Below, one piece after another: positions 45,514 to 54,522 of a stretch of DNA of 64,000 nt. Under the pieces are notes generated by a model. That model had not been told where the DNA came from. It searched no databases and was given only the letters and a program-made list of their open reading frames with translations. Both the position numbers and the translations under genes were made by a program. This stretch comes from Streptomyces brevispora (lineage in GTDB: Bacteria; Actinomycetota; Actinomycetes; Streptomycetales; Streptomycetaceae), in the NCBI RefSeq assembly GCF_007829885.1, contig NZ_VIWW01000001.1, positions 5,270,001 to 5,334,000 on the forward strand, written 5' to 3'. Numbering within the stretch: position 1 is the stretch's first letter; every line of letters begins with the position of its first letter.

Positions 45514-46719
45514 ATGACCATGAAGAAATTCAATGTCGGCGGCATCCTCTACGACCGCCCGTTCAAGATCCGGCGGCTCAACCACTTCGGCATCAGCGTC
45601 CAGGACACCGGCGCCGCCCTGACCTTCTACCGTGATCTGCTCGGCTTCAAGGTTTCGGACGTCGTCGACCTCCAGGAGGCCGATCCCGGACCGTGGCTCG
45701 ACGGTCTTCCCGACACACGGCTGTATTTCCTGCGGCACAACAGCGACCACCACACCTTCGTCCTGATGCCCAGACCCTGGGTCGACAAGAACGACGACCC
45801 GGACCGTGACGACATCACGATCAATCAGATCACCTGGCAGGTCGGCACGTTGCGCGAGGTCGTCGAGGCGCGTCTGTGGCTCGAGGAGCAGGGCACGAAG
45901 ATCGACCGCTACGGCCGCGACCCGGGATCGAACTGGCACACCTACTTCCCGGACCCGACCGGCCACACCAACGAGCTGGAGTACGGGATCGAGCAGGTCG
46001 GCTGGGACGGCCTGAGCAAGCCGGCCGCGCTGTGGCCCTGGGTCCAGGAGCACCCGGAGCTCCCGACCAAGGCGGAGGCCGACGAGCTTGCCGAGGCGGT
46101 CGCACAGGGCATCGACCTGAACTCCGGCCATCGCTGGATCGACGACGCGGAGAAGACGTACGACCTGGGCGGCGTGCGCATGGCCCGGCCGTTCGCGCCG
46201 GTGCGCCTGGGCCCCGTCAGCCTCTTCGTCGAGGACGTGGCGATCGCGGAGGCCTTCTACACCGGGACGCTCGGCCTGGTGAAGAGCGAGGAGACCGTGG
46301 TCGCGGGACATCGGGCGGTGTTCCTGCGGGCCAACACCGAACACCACAGCATCGGCCTCTTCCCGCTGGAGCTGCGCGAGACGCTCGGTCTCGGCGACCA
46401 CAGCACGCTCCTCTCCTTCGGCATCCAGCTGGGCTCCTACGAACAGCTGCGCGCGGCGAAGACCTACCTGGAGGGGCGCGGCGTCACGCTCATCGACCTG
46501 CCCCAGGAGATCCACCCGGGCATCGACTACGTCGTGCATGCAGTGGACCCCGAGGGCCATGTGATGCAGCTGTACTACTACATGGAACAGGTCGGCTGGG
46601 ACGGCTCCGTCCGGCCCGCAGCCGAGCGGCGCCGCGTCGAGCCGGGCGTGTGGCCCGAGCCGCTCGAGCCGCTCCCCGACACCTACCACGGAGAGACGTT
46701 CTGGGGGCCGATCGGCTGA
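45514..46719 (+). CDS. Tandem VOC-domain protein (extradiol dioxygenase-like)
   Basis: 401 residues, start 45514 (or 45520). Two vicinal-oxygen-chelate modules: residues ~20-165 and ~225-375, each ending in the repeated EQVGWDG sequence followed by a similar segment. The first module keeps candidate metal ligands His (LNHFGI) and Glu (TNELEYG), but the intermediate position reads NQITWQV. In the second, LGPVSLFV has lost the usual His and VMQLYYY has Gln for Glu. It may be an unusual extradiol dioxygenase with its metal in the first module, or a non-oxygenase VOC enzyme. Confidence 0.8.
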   Translation: MTMKKFNVGGILYDRPFKIRRLNHFGISVQDTGAALTFYRDLLGFKVSDVVDLQEADPGPWLDGLPDTRLYFLRHNSDHHTFVLMPRPWVDKNDDPDRDDITINQITWQVGTLREVVEARLWLEEQGTKIDRYGRDPGSNWHTYFPDPTGHTNELEYGIEQVGWDGLSKPAALWPWVQEHPELPTKAEADELAEAVAQGIDLNSGHRWIDDAEKTYDLGGVRMARPFAPVRLGPVSLFVEDVAIAEAFYTGTLGLVKSEETVVAGHRAVFLRANTEHHSIGLFPLELRETLGLGDHSTLLSFGIQLGSYEQLRAAKTYLEGRGVTLIDLPQEIHPGIDYVVHAVDPEGHVMQLYYYMEQVGWDGSVRPAAERRRVEPGVWPEPLEPLPDTYHGETFWGPIG

Positions 46720-46738
46720 CCGGAGCGAAGCCGCGACC

Positions 46739-46784
46739 GAAGCCGGGGCCCATCGACGCAGAACCGCCGATGGGCCCGGGCTTC
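46739..46784. terminator. Terminator at the end of the aromatic island
   Basis: A 17-bp stem with one mismatch (46739-46755 with 46768-46784) and a 12-base loop, followed by TTCCTGTTC, 19 bp after the VOC gene. From here to 46945 there is no gene; the sequence leads into the IS. Confidence 0.78.
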
Positions 46785-46945
46785 TTCCTGTTCGGGCGCG
46801 CCGCCCACAGCGGGACGCCGTCCGGTGCGACTCCTACGGGGACGCTTCTCACCTGACGTGGTGTCAGGAAGGTCGGCAATGGGTCAGCGTGGGCCTGTCG
46901 ATGAATTAGTGGGTTTCTTACGGTAGTTGGGCTCGTTGATGCGGT

Positions 46946-48355
46946 ATGGGTCGCTTCGATGAGTTGATCGGTTCGTTGGAGGAGAAGTTCGGGGCGGTGA
47001 CGCCGTACCTGGACGAGCGGCAGCGCCGAGTGCTGTACGCGGCTGAGGCTCGGCAGCTCGGGCACGGCGGGATCGCTGCGGTGGCGCGGGCCGCGGGCGT
47101 CTCGAAGGGCTGCGTCAGCCGCGGCCTGGCCGAACTCGATGCGGGCCGGGTGCCGGACGGGCGGGTGCGGCGGCCGGGGGCCGGCCGCCCGGCACTGTCG
47201 GAGAAGGACCCGGGCCTGGTTCCGGCCCTGCTGGCGCTGGTCGAGGACACCACGCAGGGCGACCCGATAGGACCGCTGACGTGGACGACGAAGTCGCTGC
47301 GCCGGCTGGCGGACGAACTCGCCGCCCAGGGCCGGAAGGTGGGCCGCGACACCGTCGCCGCGTTACTGAAGGCGGCCGGGTTCAGCCTGCGCGGCAACGC
47401 CCGGGTGCTGGCCGGCAGCCACCACCCGGACCGGGACGCCCAGTTCCGGCACATCAACGACACGGTGAAAACGTTCCTGGACGGAGGCGACCCGGTGATC
47501 AGCGTGGACACGAAGAAGGAGCAGATCGGCCTGTTCGGCCAGGCGGGACGGGAGTGGAGGCCGCCCGGGGCGCCGGTGAAGGTCCTCGACCACGACTTCC
47601 CCACCCATGCGACCGGCACCGCGATCCCCTACGGGATCTACGACGTCGCCCGTAACACCGGCTACGTCGTCATCGGCACCGATCACGACACCGCCTCATT
47701 CGCCGTGGCCTGCCTTCGCCGCTGGTGGAGGGAAGAGGGCCGCAGCGCCTACCCCTCTGCCACCCGCCTGCTGATCACCGCGGACGGCGGCGGCTCCAAC
47801 AGCTCCCGCGCCAAGACGTGGAAGGCCAACCTCGCCCTCCTGGCCTCCGAGACCGGCCTTGAGATCACGGTGTGTCACCTGCCGCCGGGAACATCGAAGT
47901 GGAACCGGGTCGAGCACCGCCTGTTCTCCTTCATCTCGATGAACTGGCGCGCCCGCCCGCTGACCAGCTACGACGTCGCCCTCAACCTGATCTCCTCCAC
48001 CACCACCCGCACCGGACTGACCGTCACCGCCCGCCTGGACACCAGCAGCTACCCCACGGGGATCGAGATCAGCCAGCAGCACGCGGCCGCCCTGACCATC
48101 CACCCCGACGCGTTCCACGGCGAGTGGAACTACACCATCCCGCCCCAGCCCGGCATCCCCGACGTCCCGCTCCACCCACCCGGCCCCCGGTCCCATCCCC
48201 GCCACGCGCACACCTTCGGCGCGACGCTGGCCACCCACCCCCTCCTGACGGGCCTGGACCGCCACGACCTCGACCGCCTCACCGCCGACATCCGCGACCG
48301 ACTCGACGCCCTCCCGCCCAAGCATGACAGCCACCATGCGCGCGGCGGTGGCGGA
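46946..48355 (+). mobile_element. ISAzo13-type transposase, frame open into the next gene
   Basis: About 470 residues typical of ISAzo13-family transposases: an N-terminal helix-turn-helix (AAVARAAGVSKGCVSRGLAEL), then the catalytic domain with ISVDTKKEQIG (Asp), ITADGGGSNSSR (Asp) and GTSKWNRVEHRLFS (Glu). The triad looks intact. No stop occurs before 49249: the frame continues in register into a dehydrogenase-like gene whose own ATG is at 48356. The element's ends were not defined; its right end must lie near 48330-48355. Confidence 0.8.
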
Positions 48356-49249
48356 ATGACGAGTATCGGGCTGATCGGGGCCGGTGCAGTCGGCCAGGCC
48401 GTGGGAACCCTCCTCACCGCCTCACACTGGTGCAGCACGGTCATGGTCGCGTCCGGGACCGGCCGCACGGCGAGCGGGCTCGTCACCGATCTGGATGACA
48501 TGCGCCAGGTCACCGGATCACTCGTGCGGGTTCGGCACGCCACCCTCACGGAGATGACCGCCTGCGACGCCGTAGTCGTCTGTCCCCGGGCCATGTTCAC
48601 GAATACCGCCCGCACCGACATACGAATGGCCGGGCTCGCGGCAAACGCGCCCCTGATCACCCGCCTGGCGCGGAAGTTCACCGGATACCGAGGGATGGTG
48701 ATCATGGTGACGAACCCCGTCGACGTGATGTCCCGCCTCTTCGCCACAGTCTCCGGCTGCGACACCGTGCTGGGCGTCGGCTCGAACACCGACTCCGCCC
48801 GATACCGCCTCACCCTGGCCCGCCACCTCGGAACCCCGGCATCGTCGGTCCAGGGCCACGTCATTGGCGAACACGGCGAACACGCCGTGATCTGCGCCTC
48901 GTCCACCACCGTGAACGGCCAGAGCGTGCAGGTACCCATCGAGGAGGTCCGGGCCGAACTCTCCCAGCGTCCGGCCCGGATCAGCACCGGCATTGGACGC
49001 ACCCGCTCCGGCCCCGCCGGGGCCACCATGTCCGCGCTCACCCACGTACTCGGCATCACCGACGGCGTGAGCGAGCTGTCCGCCCCATGGCGCGGGGTGT
49101 GGCTCGGAATCCCGTTGCACTTCACCGCCGGTCACCCGACCGTGTCCATGCCCTCCCTGAACCCCTCCGAGGCAGCCCGGCTGCAGGCCGCCGAAACCAA
49201 AGTCCGAACCGCGTTCGACCACATCACCCAGGAGACCCGAATCCGATGA
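48356..49249 (+). CDS. Lactate/malate dehydrogenase-like protein
   Basis: 297 residues from ATG 48356, taken as the natural start because GLIGAGAVGQAVG (NAD loop) begins immediately. Further family landmarks: MVTNPVDVM, GVGSNTDSARYR (substrate Arg) and IGEHGEH with the catalytic His. The mobile-loop segment (PRAMFTNTARTD) differs from standard LDH. The upstream sequence is transposase in the same frame, so the gene may be expressed from the IS or as a fusion. The stop overlaps the next ATG, coupling it to the P-loop protein. Substrate unknown. Confidence 0.8.
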   Translation: MTSIGLIGAGAVGQAVGTLLTASHWCSTVMVASGTGRTASGLVTDLDDMRQVTGSLVRVRHATLTEMTACDAVVVCPRAMFTNTARTDIRMAGLAANAPLITRLARKFTGYRGMVIMVTNPVDVMSRLFATVSGCDTVLGVGSNTDSARYRLTLARHLGTPASSVQGHVIGEHGEHAVICASSTTVNGQSVQVPIEEVRAELSQRPARISTGIGRTRSGPAGATMSALTHVLGITDGVSELSAPWRGVWLGIPLHFTAGHPTVSMPSLNPSEAARLQAAETKVRTAFDHITQETRIR

Positions 49250-50379
49250 GCGACGTGCACGCCACCCGCATCGCAACCGCCGACGGCCAGGCCGTCACCG
49301 TGACCAGCCACACCAAGTTCATCACCGACTGGGCGGACCGCTACTTCGGAGCCTGGTGGACTGCCACCCCCGCCACCGTCCCGGCCACCGGCCCGTCCGT
49401 CACCGGCGAAGTCGACCGCGCAGCCACCGAGGAACTGTCCGCCTACATCGCCCGCCACAACCCGCAGACCTGCGAGTACGCGGGCGCACCCATGCGCTAC
49501 ACCAGTGACAGCGACGGCACGGTGACCGCAGCCCAGCCCGGCGAGCAGCTGGCCTACCGGTGGGAGCCCGGCCCCCGCCGTCTGCTGATCGTCGGCGCCG
49601 ACGAAACAGCCGTCGCCACTGCCGTGTCCCGTCTGGCCCGCGAAGTCGTACGCGGGCAGCTACTGGCCGTCGGCTGGGAGATCATGCACGCCTCCGCCGT
49701 CACCAACCAGGACGGAGCAACGCTCCTGACCTTCGGCGGCAAGGGAGCGGGTAAGACCAGCAGTGCGTTCCTCCTGGCCCGCGCAGGATGGCACCTCCTG
49801 GCCAACGACCGCATCTTCGTGAGGGCCAACCCCGAGACCGGGACCATCCGGATCCTGCCCTGGCCCTCCGCCGCAGCCGCCGGGTTCGGACTCCTCTCCG
49901 CACTGGGTCTGTTCGAGCCCGTACGCCAGCGCCTGCTCGCCGGTGAACGCATGCACCCCACCCAGAAACAAGCCGTCACCGACGCCCTGATCAACGGCGA
50001 CACAACACCCCTGTGGAAGGACGCCGGACACCGCCGGGAACTCAAGCCCCAGTTCTTCCCCGACCAGCTCACCTCCATGCTCGGCATGACCCTTGCGACC
50101 GAAGGCCATGCCGCCGGCCTCCTCTTCCCCCAGATCACCCCCGGCGCCCAACCCGCACAGCTCGATGACTCCCGGACCCTGGGCGAGGACGACTTCTTCA
50201 CCGCGTCCACCGAGGACCGCTACCCCGACGTGTTCGGACTCCTCCCGATCACCGGAGCCGGGTCCCCGGACCTAACGACCCGCTTCGCTGAACTCCCGCA
50301 CCAGGCCCTCACCCTTGGTCACGACGTCGCGGCCAATACCGCCGCGCTCGAGAAGGCCGCCTCGTTGCTGATCGCCTGA
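49246..50379 (+). CDS. HPr-kinase-like P-loop protein
   Basis: 377 residues from ATG 49246 overlapping the dehydrogenase stop. The Walker A motif is TFGGKGAGKTSSAFLLA near residue 165, followed by LLANDRIF, equivalent to the LLSDDR found in HPr-kinase-related ATP-binding proteins, including those in some RiPP gene clusters. The N-terminal ~140 residues show no recognised domain. A sugar, peptide or protein kinase role is possible; the coupled dehydrogenase suggests both act on the same small molecule or peptide. Confidence 0.65.
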   Translation: MSDVHATRIATADGQAVTVTSHTKFITDWADRYFGAWWTATPATVPATGPSVTGEVDRAATEELSAYIARHNPQTCEYAGAPMRYTSDSDGTVTAAQPGEQLAYRWEPGPRRLLIVGADETAVATAVSRLAREVVRGQLLAVGWEIMHASAVTNQDGATLLTFGGKGAGKTSSAFLLARAGWHLLANDRIFVRANPETGTIRILPWPSAAAAGFGLLSALGLFEPVRQRLLAGERMHPTQKQAVTDALINGDTTPLWKDAGHRRELKPQFFPDQLTSMLGMTLATEGHAAGLLFPQITPGAQPAQLDDSRTLGEDDFFTASTEDRYPDVFGLLPITGAGSPDLTTRFAELPHQALTLGHDVAANTAALEKAASLLIA

Positions 50380-50502
50380 CTCCAGCACGTGCAATACGAC
50401 GTGGAGCCGGCGGCCGAGTCGTACGACCTGCGCCGCCGGCCTCATGCCACAGCACACCTCGACTCAGGCCCCGCCGCTATACCTGGAAGGCGAGCATCCT
50501 CC

Positions 50503-50721
50503 GTGAACAGCCCTGTACCCCGCAACGCGCGCTGCGACGGCGAACTGAGACGGTACAAGCTCCTGTGCTCGCGAATGCCCGTATGGGCGGTGCGCCGCCA
50601 GCGAGCCGGCTCATCCCCGGTCGCTCTTCTGTGCGGCCATCACATCCACCAGGGACTGGCCGACCTGGTCCGCGACACCGGCCCCGGCCCATACGTGGTG
50701 GCCCCGCTTGACTCGCCGTAG
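50503..50721 (+). CDS. Small hypothetical protein or remnant
   Basis: 72 residues from GTG 50503, with balanced composition and the sequence ALLCGHHIHQGLADLVRDTG; two Cys and two His suggest a possible metal site. No family is recognised. The rest of 50380-50829 shows no gene. It sits between the P-loop gene and the second ISL3 fragment. Confidence 0.4.
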   Translation: MNSPVPRNARCDGELRRYKLLCSRMPVWAVRRQRAGSSPVALLCGHHIHQGLADLVRDTGPGPYVVAPLDSP

Positions 50722-50829
50722 CCCTCGGCCACATCTCCTATGACATGGTCGCCCCTTCCATGGCACAGAATGCGGGGCTGCGAGTTCACAGGGCGACACG
50801 TCTGTAGAACCTAGGGGTTGGCAGATCGG

Positions 50830-51559
50830 GGGTCTGTACAGCGAACGGCTCCGTCCCGTATTCGGTGGTAACGAAGGGTGACGGTCGTCGTTGTTCTGGT
50901 GTGCGTGATGTCAACGAGCTTGTGAGTGTGGGGTTTTCGGGGCTGTCAGCCCTCGTCGTCGAGGGTGTACAGGACGAGGGCGAGGTCATCCGGGTGTCTG
51001 CGCGGACCCGGGACGATTCGGTGCCGTGCCCGGCATGCGGGGCGCCGACGGCCAAGGTGCACGGCCTGCACGGCCGGACGCTCGTGGACGTGCCGGTGGA
51101 CGGGCGGCGGGTCGTGGTGTCGGTGCGGGTTCGGCGTCTGGTCTGCCCGGTGCTGGGATGTCCGCGGCAGACCTTCCGCGAACAGGTGCCGGGCCTGGTG
51201 GAGCGCTACCAGCGCCGGACGAACCGGCTCGCCGACCAACTCGGCAGCGTAGTCAAGGAGTTAGTGGGCCGGGCGGGTGCCCGCCTGTCCCGTGCCTGGG
51301 GTTGCGGCATCTCTCGTTCGACGGCTCTGCGCCTGCTCACGCGCCTGCGGACACCACCGCCACGTGTGCCGCGGGTGATCGGCGTCGACGACTTCGCCCT
51401 CACCGGCTGCGCGAACGACTCTGCACCGAACAGGAACTGGTGACCGACGCCGAATCCCGCGGCTGGGACCGCGAGGTTCAGCGCCACCAGCGCATCGCCG
51501 AACGCATCACCGGGCTCCTGGATGACCTCGGCGAACCCCACGCCGAGCTGCCTGAATAG
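50830..51559 (+). mobile_element. Second ISL3-family fragment with hybrid 3' end
   Basis: Begins with the same end as at 10941 (GGGTCTGTACAGCGAACGGC). The transposase starts at 50901 (GTG) and reads without frameshift through CPACG and CPVLGCPRQTF (zinc-binding) to VIGVDDFAL, where the catalytic domain should begin. There the match stops at about 51403. The following reading to 51559, in another frame (TDAESRGWDREVQRHQRIAE), resembles an integrase C-terminus. So ISL3 was truncated by a deletion or recombination. Confidence 0.7.
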
Positions 51560-51599
51560 TCCCGATCTTGTGGGAGTACGAACGGCTACCCTGTCGCGC

Positions 51600-52727
51600 A
51601 TGGCTATACGACAGCGGACGTGGCGGAACGTGGACGGCGAGCGTATTGAGGGCACCTGGCGGCATGCCTTTATCCGCAACGGCGGGAACTACTTCCTCAC
51701 CGACCTGTTGATCTACGCCGACGGAATGGTCGACTGCTGGGGTCTGGAAACCCTGGAGGGCTTCGCCGGCAAACTCGCCTCTGGATGGGTCGCCACCGAC
51801 CTGCCCGAGGGCGCCAAGGCATCGGCCCACCACCTCGCCTCGTGGAAGTTCGCCGAGCCCAAGAGCTGGCTGACGCCCGAGATGCTGCTCGGCGAGGTCC
51901 GCGACGACATCGACAACCTCAACGGCCGTCCGGACTCCACCCGCCGCTGTCTCGCCGCCGTCGACGCCTTCCGACAGCAGCCGACCGAGGTCAACCGGAC
52001 CGCGGTTCGAGAAGCCTACGAAGCCATCCCGGGACACCTGCGGAGATACGCCCTGGGCGACATGGACCGCAAGGACTTCCCCCTCCGGGTGATCGTGAAC
52101 GGCCCGGGGAACCAGATCGAGCTGTGGAACGGAAAGACCGTCGACGTCACTGAGGAGATGCACGCCTCCGCCTTGGAGTACTTCGCGGAGCGCGAGCAAC
52201 TGCGCAAGCAGCACGAGACGAAATCACCCGCCGACGGCCCGACCGAACCGGTTGAGAGCAGCATCCACCTCAACCAGGTGGTCTTCCCCCGCGGCTGGCC
52301 CGAGAACCCGGGCACCCACGTGCTGCGCAATGAGTTTCCCGCACCGATCGTCATGGGCAGCCGGACCTACCCCACAGTTGCGCACGCCCACTGGGCACTC
52401 GCGGTCGCCGACGAACATCGGCAGGCCGAGGTCCTCAGTGCAGAAAGGCCATATGACGCGCAGAAGCTCGCCGAGAATTCCACTCTGCGCGACGACTGGC
52501 CCCAGGTTCGCGTCGCCGTCATGGCCCGCCTGCTCCGCGCGAAGTTCCAGCAGCACCCCGAGTTCGCCGAGACGCTGATGGCCACAGGCGCCACCCGATT
52601 GATCTACACCGAGGTTGGATCGAGCTTCTGGGGGCAACGCGGGCTCGAAGGACGGAACTGGATGGGCCGACTGCTGGAACTGACCCGCTCCGAACTCGTC
52701 GCCGCCGAGCTGGACATCCTGCAATGA
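51600..52727 (+). CDS. NADAR-domain protein with N-terminal DUF
   Basis: 375 residues from ATG 51600. The C-terminal ~140 residues form a NADAR (YbiA-like) domain: YPTVAHAHWAL, AERPYDAQKLAE, VAVMARLLRAKFQQHP, VGSSFWG and NWMGRLLEL. These domains are N-glycosidases acting on ADP-ribose-linked or riboflavin intermediates, and some reverse ADP-ribosylation of DNA. The N-terminal ~100 residues (GNYFLTDLLIYADGMVDCWG) are a separate domain of unknown function. The position usually Glu in the NADAR SxEHxY motif is Ala here. It lies beside restriction-type genes. Confidence 0.78.
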   Translation: MAIRQRTWRNVDGERIEGTWRHAFIRNGGNYFLTDLLIYADGMVDCWGLETLEGFAGKLASGWVATDLPEGAKASAHHLASWKFAEPKSWLTPEMLLGEVRDDIDNLNGRPDSTRRCLAAVDAFRQQPTEVNRTAVREAYEAIPGHLRRYALGDMDRKDFPLRVIVNGPGNQIELWNGKTVDVTEEMHASALEYFAEREQLRKQHETKSPADGPTEPVESSIHLNQVVFPRGWPENPGTHVLRNEFPAPIVMGSRTYPTVAHAHWALAVADEHRQAEVLSAERPYDAQKLAENSTLRDDWPQVRVAVMARLLRAKFQQHPEFAETLMATGATRLIYTEVGSSFWGQRGLEGRNWMGRLLELTRSELVAAELDILQ

Positions 52728-52794
52728 CCGACCGGAGCGGTTCGTCGCCGATCGCCGCGATCGAGTGACACACGACCGTGTGAATCCACGCCCG

Positions 52795-53388
52795 CAGACC
52801 ATCAAACTGTCCAGATAAGCGAGGAAGGTCCGCTCGCGGCGGTGATGGGCCCCGATATCGGAGGCGCGAAGCACGAGCCATTTCGCGTTGTACCGGAGGT
52901 CGGCCAGGGATCCGAGTACGGCACCAAGTGCCCGCAGAGCAGGCTGACCTGCGGTGTCTCCCAGACACCACGGGCAGAATTCCACGTTGCCAGGGGAACC
53001 GGCGGGGGAGGTGAGGAGGCCGCGCACATTTTCGATGACCACCAGGCAGGGGCGGAGGGCCTCGACCGCACGGGCGACGTGCAGCCACAGCCCGGAGCGG
53101 GTCTGGGAGTTGAGTCCGGCCCGTCGGCCGGCAACGGAGACGTCTTTGACAGGGGAAGCCGGCCGTCAGGACGCACACCGGCGGGACGTTGGACCAGTCG
53201 ACGGCCGTGATGTCGCCCAAGTTGGGCACCCCGGGCCAGTGCCGGGCCAGGATCCGCGAGGCGCCCGGATCGACCTCCGCATGCCAGGCCAGGCTGCCGC
53301 CGAGCACGGACTGCACCCCGAGGTCCAGCCCTCCGTACCCGGAGCAGAGCGAGCCGATCAACGGCGGGTGCACGCTGCTGGTCCCCAT
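52795..53388 (-). pseudogene. C5 DNA methyltransferase, frameshifted and truncated
   Basis: Starting at ATG 53388, motif I (GSLCSGYGGLDLGV) and the catalytic GFPCQ of motif IV are in one frame. An extra base in the CTTT run near 53145 then shifts frame, and motif VI (ENVRGLL) and RERTFLAYL continue in another frame to about 52795. The target-recognition domain and motifs IX and X are absent. Both defects make the product inactive unless the frameshift is a sequencing error; the truncation would remain. The gene begins one base after the end of the upstream hypothetical gene. Confidence 0.8.
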
Positions 53389-53389
53389 G

Positions 53390-53971
53390 TCACCGCCCCC
53401 GCACGATCCGGCCCGGTGCGGCCGCTGTCGGCGTGGCAGCGGGAGGCGCGGGTCGGGGAGCGGGAGCTGTGGTCGTGGACCGGCTACGGGCGGCTCGGAG
53501 CCGTACGGACGGAGGTGAAACCGTCGCCGATGCGGCGTGGAGGGAGTCGGCGGCTTCGCGCAGGGCCGTGTCCGCCGCACCGAGAGCGTCTTCCATCACC
53601 CGCACTGCTGCCTCCCGGGCCTTTTGGGCGTCGGGCCGGTTACGGAGATGCTCGGTCTGGTTCAGGAAGGCGAGCTGGTGAGCCGTCTCCCCGAGGGCGG
53701 ATGCCGCCTCGCCGGCAGGTCGCGCAGCGGCGGCGAAGCCCGCGATGACCCGGGCCGTGTGGACTTCGTGGTCCTGGGCCGCGGCACGGAGGAAGACCTC
53801 ATGGCCCAGGTCGGTGATCAGCTCGCCGAGTTCGGACATCTGCCTGGCGACGGCGACGATGCCGGGCAAGCGACGGTAGTTACCGGGGACCGGGAGCTTG
53901 CCGCGCTGGGCCTCGAAGGCCGAGGCCATGCCACGCAGGGCTGAGATGTCAGAACTGGGGGTGTTGTTCAC
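53390..53971 (-). CDS. Conserved-type hypothetical protein upstream of the methyltransferase
   Basis: 193 residues from GTG 53971 (TTG 53983 is an alternative). Largely helical and Ala-rich with heptad-like spacing (ELITDLGHEVFLRAAA, EAAVRVMEDALGAADTAL), ending in a basic Pro/Ala/Thr tail. No family is recognised. The one-base gap to the methyltransferase start indicates an operon and possibly a shared function. Confidence 0.6.
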   Translation of the reverse strand: MNNTPSSDISALRGMASAFEAQRGKLPVPGNYRRLPGIVAVARQMSELGELITDLGHEVFLRAAAQDHEVHTARVIAGFAAAARPAGEAASALGETAHQLAFLNQTEHLRNRPDAQKAREAAVRVMEDALGAADTALREAADSLHAASATVSPPSVRLRAARSRSTTTAPAPRPAPPAATPTAAAPGRIVRGR

Positions 53972-54012
53972 GGTGAATCCCAAGGGAGAGGACGAACAGA
54001 GGACGGGGGCTT

Positions 54013-54522
54013 TCAGCTGTGGCCGCGCGAGGGAGACCGCACGGCAGCAGAGCCGGACGCAGAGCGGGCTCGGGCCGAGGACGGCGAGATCGGGTGTGGC
54101 GTGCTGCGAGCGAGAGCGGCGTGCACCCGCGCAGGAGAAGGCCCGTTCGACGAAGAAGCAGGGGCCGGCGACGGCGGAGAGTGGTCGTTCGCCGTCCGCC
54201 AGCGGGTACGCACGTCATCGAGTGGACCGAGCGCGTGCAAGGCGTGATTGATGAGCTGCCCAGGGGACAGCGACTCGTTCTCCGCCAAGCCCCCAATGGT
54301 GCGAGCAGAGGTGACGGCAGTGCGGGTGACCGAGGAACGGATCACCTGCTCACCGAGCCACTCGGCGCTGCCAGGACCCACACCGTCACAGATGGCGGCG
54401 ACCTGCCCGCCGGACAGCGTGCCGTCGGCCAGCAGACCGCGCCGCTGCGCCTCCCAGAAGAGGCCATTTCCGAGTACGAGCCCATCGTGGACTGCAGCGG
54501 TAGTGGTGGTGACGATGACCAT
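54013..54522 (-). CDS. Hypothetical protein, first gene of the methyltransferase operon
   Basis: 169 residues from ATG 54522 (ATG 54588 has a better ribosome binding site but gives a less natural N-terminus that overlaps another gene). The middle part (GLFWEAQRRGLLADGTLSGG, SLSPGQLINHALHALGPLDD) looks genuinely coded; the C-terminal third is low-complexity Ser/Pro/Arg. It lies 41 bp before the next minus-strand gene. No family recognised. Confidence 0.45.
   Translation of the reverse strand: MVIVTTTTAAVHDGLVLGNGLFWEAQRRGLLADGTLSGGQVAAICDGVGPGSAEWLGEQVIRSSVTRTAVTSARTIGGLAENESLSPGQLINHALHALGPLDDVRTRWRTANDHSPPSPAPASSSNGPSPARVHAALARSTPHPISPSSARARSASGSAAVRSPSRGHS

Noticed and set aside
46946-49249. 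A single 767-residue transposase-dehydrogenase protein as a normal gene product
   Set aside because: Two unrelated complete families meet at a plausible internal ATG; treated as insertion-created frame continuity, kept as a finding instead.
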